Assembly (NCBI RefSeq): GCF_000237925.1 | Contig: NC_031499.1 | Location: 3,426,775 to 3,490,774 of the forward strand | Direction: 5' to 3' | Length of the DNA stretch: 64,000 bases | Origin: Schistosoma mansoni | Taxonomy: Eukaryota; Platyhelminthes; Trematoda; Strigeidida; Schistosomatidae | In this document: positions 60,201 through 64,000 of the stretch, piece by piece | Position numbering within the stretch: position 1 is the first letter of the stretch | How the letters are laid out: each line of letters opens with the position of its first letter | Translations under genes and position numbers: made by a program | Notes under the pieces: model-generated | Seen by the model: only the letters and a program-made list of their open reading frames with translations | Databases searched by the model: none | What the model was told of the DNA's origin: nothing

Positions 60201-62950
60201 TAGTTCAAAATTGAGTGATTAAACCATCTCTCTATGGTCTTATGAAGCTGATCTTAATATATCACGGATTCCTCTGATAACTCAATAGACTACATTCATT
60301 ACAGGTAAATATATTGTAGATTTCTTCTAGTTTGTAAATGATAAAAAAAACCGTTGACAATAAGTGTTATAAACGGTAGGATACTTGTTATAACGCTAAG
60401 GTTTCTTGTTATAACAGTCCTTTCACTTTTACACGTATGTGGGACGTTAACTTATCTTAGACGAATATCTACACTATATTTCTCACACAGCATCTATTCT
60501 ACTGGACTTCAACACAACTTAGATCAAGAACATGTGATCAGCATGACCAGATGGTCAGTATATTTCCACACCAAAATCCGACACAATCGAAAAACAAGGA
60601 ACAGTTAATCAATAATAATAAGGATAGGGAAATATATGACACATATAACACCTGTCACACTATCTACATGTCTGACTCAGCAAAACAACCAATCATTATC
60701 ATTCTCACCCACACATCAATAAGAATAGAGTCTCCAAGTTTCTATATTAATCAGTATCAGTCGATTCTAATATCTCATAACCCTGTACACGTTATGTTAA
60801 ATCTTTTAAAATAATGACCATACTGTAATTCAATTGATAGAATTCGTTTAGTACCAAGGAACTTTATATAGGTGACATTACTTGATTGTATTTGTATGGA
60901 CATGTTTTGTATAATCAATGCTTGCTTATTGAGTAATCAGAGATTATGAAATAAACTCCTTAAAATTTCATAGTTGAAATCATGAGTCAATTGAAGCTAG
61001 ACCACCATGGAAAACCTAGAAACACTGGACGGCCGTTTCGTCCTATTATGGAACTCCTCAGCAGTGCGCATCCACGATCCCAGATATCAGTCCTATAAGA
61101 GATTCATTATGAGTCTATTAGGTTACTAGTTGTATCTATACTTTCAACATTATGTGACATGATTATGGATTACGTAATAAACAGTAGTTCCTTTAAGATT
61201 AACGATATGTCTTAATGATGAATGTTATTTAAACACCAATCTTATACATAAAATAAAATATGAAATTGTCCTATTATGGGACTCCTCAGCAGTGCGCATC
61301 CACGATCCCGCCTCGCGAGATTTAGTGGATGCACACTGCTGAGGAGTTCCATAATAGGACGAAACGGCCGTCCAGTGTTTCTAGGTTTTCCATGGTGGTC
61401 TAGCTTCAATTGACTCATGATTTCAACTATGGAATTACTGAAATCTCCACAAAACCCTTTCCTTAAAGTTTCACAATCTATTCGTTTCTGTTTGTTACAT
61501 ATTTTCTTCATATGCACCAAATAGTATAGTAGAAATTTAGTTTTATGAATATTTAATCAGACTATTTTATGACCTAAATTGATTATTTTTTTCTTTCTTT
61601 CTATTCAGGCTTGAATGAACTCTTAACAAGTAACTAAGTTACATAACAGTCAGTGTATATCTATGGTGAAATATCATAGTTATATATTACCATTAACAAA
61701 TAATCGATTAGATGATCTATGAAAATATGTTCAATATCTATATATATGAGAAGGTTCTATTGAATTGTTACATAATTTGTTACATAATAGTTGAATAGTG
61801 CTAATTAGAACTGACATATATATACATATATATAGATAAGAGAGGAACATGTTGGTAACGTGAATATCCAGTTATGTCATAACAATAAATATCTGTGTAT
61901 GTATGTATTTTTTCTAGTTCAGTTTAGTTGAATTCTATATTAGAAGTGCGTAGAAACATTTTTCGGATTTCTCAGTGTTGGAATAAATTTCTGAAATAAT
62001 TTTAGGTTACATTTTTGGTCCAATAGAGTTAATAGCTTATGATCTTGTTTATGGTTATTCAATGCTGAGGAGTCCTATAATACGACGAAACGGCCGTCTA
62101 GTGCTTCCAGGTTTTCCATGGTGGTCTAGCTTCAATTGACTCATGATCTCAACTCTATGATATTCAATAAAAGTATATTGTTGTGTGTGCTACTGATGTC
62201 AATAGATATAAGTAGTATATATCACCGATCGAAAGTGAAATAAATACCTGGAGATACAAGGTTAAGAAGATTGAAGAAAAGGGAACGAAAACAAAGAGAA
62301 TGATTGGTGTGGAAACAATAAAACAATGAAGTCTGAGACGATTGACTGATATTTGCAAAAGGAACAGTCAACTTTGAGACAATTGATTGACATTTACCGT
62401 ATGATGTCCTGTAATTTTGTGTCCAAATGCATTCGATTGTCCCCACTTGTGTTCTCATTCACTACAACACTAGTTCTCTCAACATTTCAAATACATTTTA
62501 TTCGTATGCTCTCTTAATGACCTTTTTAATGGTTCAAATAGACGATTAAATTGAAGAGTAAATCAGTTATGAATAACCTAGGATCTGACAAAATTGTGCA
62601 TGGATACACTTTGTTTTCGGTATTAATAAAAAGAGATGAAGTCAAGAAAATGTTTGGCAAGATTGTCTAATTAGAACCTGTGACAGTGAAAAGAAAGGGC
62701 TAATTTTAAACTCTCTACGGTATAGATAAGTATCAGTCAACAAATAAAACATTTAAATCAAAATTAAATTTTAAACTTTAAGGTTAAAAATGAATGTTAT
62801 TAGTTCACCTTGCAATTGGTGCCATTCCTAAAACTGTCAATGTAATTCGCATAACTACCCATGCTTCTTTATTTTGTTCTTGTATTTTTGTACGTTGACG
62901 TTGACTTGATGCATTCCAACGTCTCCAATAAATGATACCATCCACAATAC
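39655..62950 (-). CDS. XK-related (XKR/CED-8 family) membrane protein, 3' part (5 exons)
   Basis: XK-related proteins are multi-span membrane proteins; some vertebrate and worm members take part in phospholipid scrambling during cell death. Exons in gene order: 62809-62950, 57215-57396, 56143-56289, 43852-44177, 39655-40683, all with GT-AG borders and matching phases (2, 1, 1, 0). About 607 residues are visible; the first exon here starts in phase, so 5' exons lie past 64000. Family signals are [43 protein letters not shown] followed by LIGHY, and [13 protein letters not shown] then [21 protein letters not shown] small exon for the loop after AISQ could be missed within the 12-kb intron. The exact member cannot be named. 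Confidence 0.78.
40750..41005 (-). mobile_element. SINE-B copy, fairly complete
   Basis: Minus strand from the 5' extension (around GTTAGACATTAACACCGTTG) through A box GTGGTCTAGTGGTTAAGCG to hammerhead and the start of the tail. The region between the A box and the hammerhead is shortened. Core boxes CTGAGGA and GAAAC are intact, but stem I (GCACTT with CAATGT) has a mismatch. Confidence 0.8.
41066..41279. mobile_element. SINE-B head-to-head inverted pair
   Basis: Minus copy 41066-41208 (tail outwards, hammerhead towards the centre) joins directly to a plus tail 41209-41279. The minus core reads CTGAGGC instead of CTGAGGA, so it should be dead. No clear target duplication. Confidence 0.8.
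41455..42160 (-). pseudogene. RTE-type retrotransposon C-terminal region, degenerate
   Basis: The minus strand encodes [20 protein letters not shown] then [18 protein letters not shown] and [12 protein letters not shown] (41825-42076). After frame breaks come [20 protein letters not shown] and DKVGWRILV (41421-41669). These blocks are typical of schistosome RTE-like (SR2-type) elements. Ends in an AT run. Confidence 0.75.
42186..42217. repeat. (AT)n microsatellite
   Basis: Pure TA repeat at the junction of RTE and Penelope fragments. A similar run lies at 41443-41459 at the RTE 3' end. Confidence 0.85.
42537..42865 (+). mobile_element. Sm-alpha SINE, full-length, with perfect 12-bp TSD
   Basis: Body about 42549-42853 between CTTAGTATACGC (42537-42548 and 42854-42865). 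Starts AAGTGGCTATCAGGACTCAG. tRNA-like A box GGCCGAGTGG and B box GGGTTCGAATCCC of the Leu/Ser type give an RNA polymerase III promoter. Then the hammerhead, then a 3' part with CACAGTATGCACATATGCCA and GACTGACCAGTTGCAGTCC. Inserted in a Penelope-like element, so younger than it. Confidence 0.9.
42653..42697 (+). ncRNA. Hammerhead ribozyme (Sm-alpha), intact core
   Basis: Stem I strand ATCCAG (42653-42658), CTGACGA (42659-42665), stem II with TCC/GGA, GAAAC, stem III strand CGCG-like, cleavage triplet ATC ending at 42691, and the stem I partner CTGGAT (42692-42697). All invariant core bases are present. Known Sm-alpha ribozymes have GTC; here it is ATC, still a cleavable NUH. Confidence 0.85.
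43456..43785 (-). mobile_element. SINE-B, longest single copy
   Basis: Minus strand: 5' extension (TGGAGTTCAAAACCACGTCT, then GTTAAACATTAACACCGTTG), A box CAGTGGTCTATCGGTTAAG, B box GGGTTCGAATCTC, hammerhead, then the tail with ATGTTGGTCTAGCTTTAATT to CTCCACAAAACCCCTTCT. About 330 bp. I use this copy to define the family. The A and B boxes give an internal polymerase III promoter. Confidence 0.88.
43534..43579 (-). ncRNA. Hammerhead ribozyme (SINE-B), intact core
   Basis: Minus strand order: GCACTG, CTGAGGA, stem II TCC...GGA, CGAAAC, GGCC, GTC, CAGTGT. Stem I pairs fully with one G-U. Core boxes intact. The SINE-B stem I differs from Sm-alpha at most positions but pairs equally well. Confidence 0.8.
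43852..44177 (-). CDS. XKR exon, transmembrane segments
   Basis: 108 codons. [18 protein letters not shown] forms one span. [20 protein letters not shown] and [20 protein letters not shown] form two more. Ends [10 protein letters not shown] at donor GTAAGT, phase 0. Its AT-rich third positions are typical of the genome. Confidence 0.82.
44202..44630. mobile_element. SINE-B head-to-head palindrome flanked by one TSD
   Basis: Minus copy ~44216-44375, plus copy ~44376-44616 with A box CAGTGGTCTATCGGTTAA and B-box-like GGGTTCGATGTCTC. Outer flanks AAAGAAGACATTAT (44202-44215) and AAAGAAGATATTAT (44617-44630) agree at 13 of 14. The minus hammerhead has an insertion before the core; the plus one (around 44522) has intact boxes with an imperfect stem I. 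Both tails point outwards. Confidence 0.85.
44755..45255 (+). mobile_element. Repeat G, diverged copy
   Basis: Same order as 34290-34798: CAAATGCCCTAGTACGGC, CTCTCACATGATTATGAGTA, GTTGTTTACGAAAC, GAACCAATTATTGTTCACC-like, TGGCCTCCTAAG, ending ACCAATATTTATATGTTCAA. Older than the two copies near 33-34 kb. Confidence 0.75.
45256..46261. other. XKR intron sequence, nothing recognised
   Basis: AT-rich. The plus open frame at 45883-46125 (80 codons) has no motif. Confidence 0.4.
46262..46545 (+). repeat. Repeat D, fuller copy
   Basis: From TTGTGGTGTGTGCTACTGAT through ATAGATATAAGTAATATG, ATCGAAAGTGAAATGCC, AGAGAACAGAGAGTGATT and GGTTCTCAGATTTTACC to ACTTGAGTTCTCGTTTACTA. About 280 bp, non-coding. 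It recurs at 58222, 58615 (inverted) and 62180. Confidence 0.7.
46546..47805. other. XKR intron, with one old SINE-B-like remnant
   Basis: Mostly unrecognised AT-rich sequence. At about 47155-47265 a B box (GAGTTCGATCCCC) and GAGCACTGCTGAAAAGTC followed by TTTTCAATGGATATCTAG mark a very degraded SINE-B. Confidence 0.45.
47806..47991 (+). repeat. 186-bp segment, source or copy of the insert at 61081
   Basis: Reverse complement of 61081-61266 with no difference over 186 bp by eye. Not otherwise seen in the window. Contains no repeat landmark I recognise. Confidence 0.85.
48040..48589 (+). pseudogene. RTE-type retrotransposon fragment, endonuclease-RT linker
   Basis: An uninterrupted frame from about 48085 to the gap reads [59 protein letters not shown], then [19 protein letters not shown]. 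This lysine-rich linker is characteristic of RTE-like (SR2-type) polyproteins. The ATG at 48064 belongs to flanking sequence, not the element. Both ends are missing; the right one is in a gap. Confidence 0.75.
48590..48789. other. Assembly gap (200 N) in an RTE fragment
   Basis: The RTE frame is open up to the gap and not recognisable after it, so part of the element is missing. Confidence 0.95.
48790..49145. other. XKR intron, no recognised feature
   Basis: AT-rich sequence with no RTE continuation visible. Confidence 0.4.
49146..49407. mobile_element. SINE-B head-to-head palindrome flanked by a 9-bp TSD
   Basis: Minus copy 49155-49303 (tail, hammerhead, B box) then plus tail 49304-49398. 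Outer flanks AGTCAAATA at 49146-49154 and 49399-49407 are identical. The plus arm starts within the tail, so only the minus arm has a hammerhead. Confidence 0.85.
49206..49251 (-). ncRNA. Hammerhead ribozyme (SINE-B), intact core
   Basis: CTGAGGA and GAAAC boxes, palindromic GGCC, GTC and stem I with one terminal mismatch. Stem II has a C-to-T change next to GAAAC that leaves a G-U pair. Confidence 0.7.
49680..49840 (+). repeat. Repeat H, copy 2
   Basis: Counterpart of 30111-30265 in the same orientation, followed directly by a LINE 3' end. Confidence 0.5.
49840..50130 (+). mobile_element. LINE 3' end, degenerate
   Basis: TTGGTAGATGCATACTATCTG and GATCAGTGGTCGAAGAAATC resemble the end of the LINE polyprotein gene and its 3' UTR. 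A related stretch is at 54850. Confidence 0.45.
50314..50643. mobile_element. Sm-alpha head-to-head inverted element with TSD
   Basis: The minus 3' part (50327-50455, around CAACTGGTCAGCCTCTTATT) joins a plus head plus hammerhead (50460-50630; A box AGCGGAGTGG, B box GGGTTCGAATCCC). Flanks AATCTTGCATATG and AATCTTTTATATG agree at 11 of 13. The first core box reads CCGACGA instead of CTGACGA, a change at an invariant U, so cleavage should be weak or lost. Confidence 0.8.
51094..51293. other. Assembly gap (200 N) inside a SINE-B palindrome
   Basis: Inverted near-identical arms would break assembly here. True content unknown. Confidence 0.95.
51384..51429 (+). ncRNA. Hammerhead ribozyme (SINE-B), intact core
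   Basis: GCACTG (51384-51389), CTGAGGA (51390-51396), GAAAC (51412-51416), GGCC, GTC (51421-51423), CAGTGT (51424-51429). Stem I pairs throughout with one G-U. Confidence 0.8.
51905..52325 (-). repeat. Repeat E, inverted full copy
   Basis: Reverse complement of 11690-12145 nearly end to end. Just to the left, 51800-51880 has a tRNA-like B box (AGTTTGATCCCGAG), so repeat E may sit next to or belong to a tRNA-headed SINE. Confidence 0.65.
52326..52653. other. XKR intron, no recognised feature
   Basis: AT-rich sequence between repeat E and a SINE-B palindrome. Confidence 0.4.
52654..52954. mobile_element. SINE-B head-to-head palindrome flanked by a 9-bp TSD
   Basis: Minus copy 52663-52826 with tail, hammerhead and B box complement (GATTCGAACCCAAG). 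A plus copy entering at ACGAAACGGCC runs to the tail at 52945. Flanks TTTCATAAC at 52654-52662 and 52946-52954 are identical. The plus arm contains only the second half of the hammerhead. Confidence 0.87.
52719..52764 (-). ncRNA. Hammerhead ribozyme (SINE-B), intact core
   Basis: CTGAGGA, GAAAC and palindromic GGCC present; cleavage triplet GTT (allowed NUH); stem I has one terminal mismatch. Confidence 0.7.
52955..53571. other. XKR intron, no recognised feature
   Basis: No open frame or shared repeat. Confidence 0.4.
53572..53705. mobile_element. SINE-B inverted pair, short and diverged
   Basis: Minus tail 53572-53640 (GTAAAGATTATAG to ATTGTTGAAAACCTGGAAGC) then plus GGATGCGTACTGCTGAGGA to GCCGTACAGTACTT. 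Core boxes CTGAGGA and GAAAC remain, stem I is GTACTG/CAGTAC (a compensated pair of changes), and the triplet is GTA. Confidence 0.65.
53706..54389. other. XKR intron, no recognised feature
   Basis: AT-rich, nothing identified. Confidence 0.4.
54390..54735 (-). mobile_element. LINE 5' UTR fragment, diverged
   Basis: On the minus strand follows the same order as 25490-25800: AACCAAGTTCTTTGAAAACC-like, TACTACCGACTATACTAG, GCAGTAATGCATCTTTTCTA, then CTTAGGCACTACG. Much more decayed than the copy at 37915. Confidence 0.6.
54850..55130 (+). mobile_element. LINE 3' end, degenerate
   Basis: TCTGAGTCACATTAGTAGAT, CAGACCACCTGGTTGAGG, GGGTGATGTGGCTCAG correspond to the terminal part of the LINE polyprotein and its 3' UTR (compare 49840). 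It points away from the 5' fragment just to its left. Confidence 0.5.
55131..55829. other. XKR intron, no recognised feature
   Basis: AT-rich, nothing identified. Confidence 0.4.
55830..55990 (+). mobile_element. SINE-B-like remnant, old
   Basis: GGATGCCAACATAGTGGTCTG (A box region), TTTTAGATTCGATCCC (B box), then TTCACTACTAAGGAATCACA and CTAGGACAAAACAA in place of the hammerhead. Clearly related in order but heavily mutated. Confidence 0.5.
56143..56289 (-). CDS. XKR exon, RTEHDAAI block
   Basis: [20 protein letters not shown], then [20 protein letters not shown], ending AGPYAISQ. Acceptor AATTTAG, donor GTATAT, phase 1 to 1. It aligns with the ERD...LFEAFLESAPQL segment of XKR relatives. 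Confidence 0.8.
56770..56965 (-). mobile_element. LINE 5' fragment
   Basis: Minus strand CGGAGCTATATCATC, CTCACGAAAAGGTCATATGT, CAAGCAGTTGTTCTTTGGG match 25752-25830 of the LINE. Confidence 0.6.
57000..57138 (+). mobile_element. SINE-B copy, 5' truncated, dead ribozyme
   Basis: Starts at GGAGAGGCAGGATCATGGAT. Core reads TTGAGGA and GAAGC, both boxes mutated. Tail to CAACTATATATACAA. Confidence 0.8.
57215..57396 (-). CDS. XKR exon, RYIESL block
   Basis: Completes the arginine codon then [15 protein letters not shown], followed by a polar stretch to TPDII. Acceptor TTTTAAG, donor GTAAGT, phase 2 to 1. Confidence 0.8.
57440..57915 (+). pseudogene. RTE-type retrotransposon 3' end, degenerate
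   Basis: ATCAAGACAGTTCTACTGTA (KTVLLYGA), then CTTCTGGGGGAGAGGACAAG and GGAAGCGGAAAAGAGGAAGG (GKRKRGR-like) follow the RTE C-terminus, ending with the short (GTAA) run GTAAGTAAGTAAG at 57898-57910, an RTE-style 3' end. It overlaps no exon, but begins 44 bp from the XKR exon at 57215-57396. Confidence 0.75.
57975..58140 (+). mobile_element. Sm-alpha SINE copy, dead ribozyme
   Basis: A box TAGCTAAGTGGATAAGG, B box TGGTTCGAGTCCC, then hammerhead with CTAACGA in place of CTGACGA (invariant G lost). The stem III palindrome is also broken (CGCGAATA). Confidence 0.85.
58222..58503 (+). repeat. Repeat D, plus copy of an inverted pair
   Basis: From TGTGGTGTATGCTGCTTATG to GAGTGTTCATTCATTCG. Order as in 46262-46545. 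Confidence 0.65.
58615..58845 (-). repeat. Repeat D, minus copy of an inverted pair
   Basis: Reverse complement of repeat D: TAATGTAGTGAACGAGAACA, TCTGAGAACCATACAGTA, GTGATACATACTACTTATAT, GTAGCGCACACCACAC. With the plus copy it forms a plus-then-minus pair 111 bp apart, the opposite arrangement to SINE-B pairs. Confidence 0.65.
59135..59430. mobile_element. Sm-alpha head-to-head inverted element with TSD
   Basis: Minus hammerhead half (59148-59258, starting with the complement of the GCAAAGATGGATAG tail) joined to a plus 3' part (59259-59417). Flanks TGTATCAATCTTT (59135-59147) and TGTATCAAGCTTT (59418-59430) agree at 12 of 13. The core reads CCGACGA, the same U-to-C change as at 50460-50630. 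Confidence 0.82.
59540..59665 (+). mobile_element. Sm-alpha-like remnant
   Basis: Decayed B box TAGGTTCGAGCCCC at about 59562, then GGATGCAGGTAAATCCAG, ATGAAAAGTCC and AGGATTCTACAGCTAACCAC. Ribozyme boxes are lost. Confidence 0.5.
59666..60957. other. XKR intron, no recognised feature
   Basis: Two overlapping plus open frames at 60354-60814 have no motif. No shared repeat found. Confidence 0.35.
61022..61067 (-). ncRNA. Hammerhead ribozyme (SINE-B), left arm
   Basis: CTGAGGA, GAAAC, GGCC and GTC intact. Stem I GCACTG/CAGTGT pairs with one G-U. Stem II has one base change. Confidence 0.75.
61081..61266 (-). repeat. 186-bp inserted copy of 47806-47991
   Basis: Perfect reverse complement of 47806-47991. 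Flanked on both sides by about 42 bp of the same SINE-B sequence (61038-61080 and 61267-61310, around CTCCTCAGCAGTGCGCATCC), like a long target duplication. Confidence 0.85.
61333..61378 (+). ncRNA. Hammerhead ribozyme (SINE-B), right arm
   Basis: ACACTG (61333-61338), CTGAGGA, GAAAC, GGCC, GTC, CAGTGT (61373-61378). Stem I is a fully paired variant (A-U replacing the usual G-C), a compensatory change supporting function. Confidence 0.82.
61474..62061. other. XKR intron, no recognised feature
   Basis: AT-rich, with a short (AT/GATA) run near 61815-61840. Confidence 0.4.
62062..62160 (+). mobile_element. SINE-B 3' part, 5' truncated
   Basis: Begins AATGCTGAGGAGTCC, keeps GAAACGGCCGTC and the tail TTTTCCATGGTGGTCTAG to CATGATCTCAACTCTATGA. 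The stem I 5' strand is missing. Confidence 0.82.
62180..62470 (+). repeat. Repeat D copy
   Basis: TGTGTGCTACTGATGTCAAT, AAGTAGTATATATCACCGAT, then GTCCCCACTTGTGTTCTCAT, TCACTACAAC at the end. It follows a SINE-B directly. Confidence 0.65.
62471..62808. other. XKR intron, no recognised feature
   Basis: Nothing identified up to the exon at 62809. Confidence 0.4.
62809..62950 (-). CDS. XKR exon (most 5' in window)
   Basis: After acceptor AACAG it reads [18 protein letters not shown] to [15 protein letters not shown] and ends AG|GTGAAC in phase 2. The C-terminal block corresponds to the conserved LQLGP-R segment of XKR proteins. Confidence 0.78.
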
Positions 62951-63114
62951 CTGTTACTTTTTATTCAGAACAAGAAAAAAATAACAGAGAGTAATTGTAT
63001 TTTAGTTTTACTTTTATTTAAGTACCATAAATGCATCGAAAACTAACTGCTCAACATTTAATTAGACTAAATAGATGGATTGTATGTAATGGCGGAACAA
63101 AAGAACCTCATTTT

Positions 63115-63235
63115 ATCTAAATTAGGGACTCATCAGCTGAGTGTACCTAAATTCAAATGTTGGTATTTACACAAAACTTGAACCTAGTGCCTTTCCCTCA
63201 ATCTGTTATCCACTTATCTACTGAGTTCATGTGGC
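63115..63235 (-). mobile_element. Sm-alpha-like remnant, inverted
   Basis: Minus strand: ACTCAGTAGATAAGTGGATA (A box region), ACTAGGTTCAAG (B box), AGGTACACTCAGCTGATGAG then TCCCTAAT. The hammerhead is cut off after stem II. Confidence 0.55.
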
Positions 63236-63354
63236 AACTGGATTGTGTAGCTCGGATAAATTTTGCTTTACTGTAAGTTTTAGAATCTTTCCGTTGCTAT
63301 TTCAGCTAAGATCAGTCTCTTTAAGGATGGATGTATCGTGTAAGAATTTTCTCA

Positions 63355-63445
63355 TAATTGTCAAGTGGACACCAACATTGACATACTGAATACATCCAGT
63401 TGACAAGTCAAAGATTCCAGTGCTAACCACTATCCAAATTTGCGT
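63355..63445 (+). mobile_element. Sm-alpha-like remnant
   Basis: ACATCCAGTTGACAAGTC, AAAGATTCCAGTGCTAACCA and CTATCCAAATTTGC. With 63115-63235 it forms a decayed minus-then-plus pair. Confidence 0.5.
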
Positions 63446-63704
63446 AAAAATCCTTGTGAATCAATATAAAAAAATATGATGGTAATCCTCTCCCCATCCA
63501 AATATATTAAAAGAGACTGATAAACTTCAGTCTTGAAGAGTGAAATCGGTATGATACAAATACTTATAAATAGAATAAAGAAGATTAGTTTTGAATTGAT
63601 TTACAATTACTTTCAGTTCTAGAAACTTCAAGACTATGCAATCAGAGCACTACACAGTGTACAAATAACACTGATTCAGTTTCAAATTAGCGTCAACATA
63701 GTAT

Positions 63705-63778
63705 AGTAATTAGAGACTGACCAGTTGCAGTCCAAAAACATCAATGGGGAGATCCAAACAAACAATACTATGTGAATT
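63705..63778 (+). mobile_element. Sm-alpha 3' end
   Basis: TTAGAGACTGACCAGTTGCA to CAAACAATACTATGTGAA is the terminal part of the element, with the 5' part missing. Confidence 0.75.
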
Positions 63779-63799
63779 ACACTTCACCCCATTGCACAA

Positions 63800-64000
63800 G
63801 CAAGTGGCTATCAGGACTCAGTGGCCGAGTGGATAGCGCTATGGCGTTTGAAGCGAAAGGTACTGATTTCGAGTCCCGGAGTGAACATCAACACTGAGAT
63901 GCAGGTACATCCAGCTGACGAGTCCCAAATAGGACGAAACGCGCGTCCTGGATTCAACTGCTAGCCACTATCCATCTTTGCTTACCATGCTTGTAAATTT
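63800..64000 (+). mobile_element. Sm-alpha SINE, cut by the window edge
   Basis: Starts AAGTGGCTATCAGGACTCAG with A box GGCCGAGTGGATAGCG, B box GATTTCGAGTCCC and an intact hammerhead. Continues beyond 64000. Confidence 0.9.
63909..63953 (+). ncRNA. Hammerhead ribozyme (Sm-alpha), intact core
   Basis: ATCCAG (63909-63914), CTGACGA, TCC/GGA stem II, GAAAC, palindromic CGCGCG, GTC (cleaved after 63947), CTGGAT (63948-63953). The best copy of the classic schistosome ribozyme in the window. Confidence 0.9.

Larger units (their letters stand above)
60958..61473. mobile_element. SINE-B head-to-head palindrome with a 186-bp insert
   Basis: Minus copy 60971-61080, insert 61081-61266, second minus piece 61267-61320 that repeats part of the first, then plus copy 61324-61460. 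Outer flanks CCTTAAAATTTCA (60958-60970) and CCTTAAAGTTTCA (61461-61473) agree at 12 of 13. Two intact hammerheads face each other. Confidence 0.83.

Noticed and set aside
63815-63890. tRNA genes (Leu/Ser-like) at SINE heads
   Set aside because: A and B boxes are present, but there is no full cloverleaf or acceptor stem and each is followed by a hammerhead and SINE tail. They are SINE promoters.
1-64000. CRISPR arrays, operons, bacterial features
   Set aside because: The window is eukaryotic with spliced genes. No regularly spaced short repeats were seen.

Overview
The window is eukaryotic and almost certainly from a blood fluke (genus Schistosoma). It is AT-rich and full of dispersed repeats. 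It carries the tRNA-headed hammerhead-ribozyme SINE typical of schistosomes (Sm-alpha type), non-LTR retrotransposons, Penelope-like elements, and genes whose first introns are only 32-43 nt while later introns run to kilobases. The species cannot be fixed from the sequence. Four runs of exactly 200 N are scaffold gaps of unknown true size.

Three host genes can be reconstructed exon by exon. (1) A complete RAB39-like small GTPase on the minus strand, 4 exons between 17816 and 13483, 230 aa, ending in the double cysteine of a prenylated Rab. (2) A complete mitochondrial ribosomal protein S35 (MRPS35) gene on the plus strand, 7 exons between 23614 and 35141, 387 aa. (3) The 3' part of an XK-related (XKR/CED-8 family) multi-membrane-span protein on the minus strand, 5 exons between 62950 and 39655, about 607 aa visible, with its 5' exons beyond the right edge. 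All exon phases agree within each gene.

By region: 1-13480 is intergenic with old repeats. 13483-17816 is the Rab gene. 17820-23600 is intergenic with LINE 3' debris and an old diverged repeat. 23614-35141 is MRPS35, whose fourth intron holds a nearly full-length LINE (25379-28560) between perfect 85-bp direct repeats. 35142-39650 is intergenic. 39655-62950 is the XKR gene, whose introns are packed with SINEs, RTE, LINE and Penelope fragments. The right end is more Sm-alpha SINE.

The most interesting content is a set of hammerhead-ribozyme SINEs. Besides the Sm-alpha type there is a more abundant second family (called SINE-B here) with its own tRNA-like head and a complete hammerhead core whose stems I and III differ from Sm-alpha but still pair. 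There is also an old third type (SINE-C) with a decayed core. All three have a self-complementary stem III. SINE-B and Sm-alpha are repeatedly found as head-to-head inverted pairs, always minus then plus, and in six cases one pair of short direct repeats flanks the whole palindrome. This suggests the palindromic dimer itself is what was inserted.
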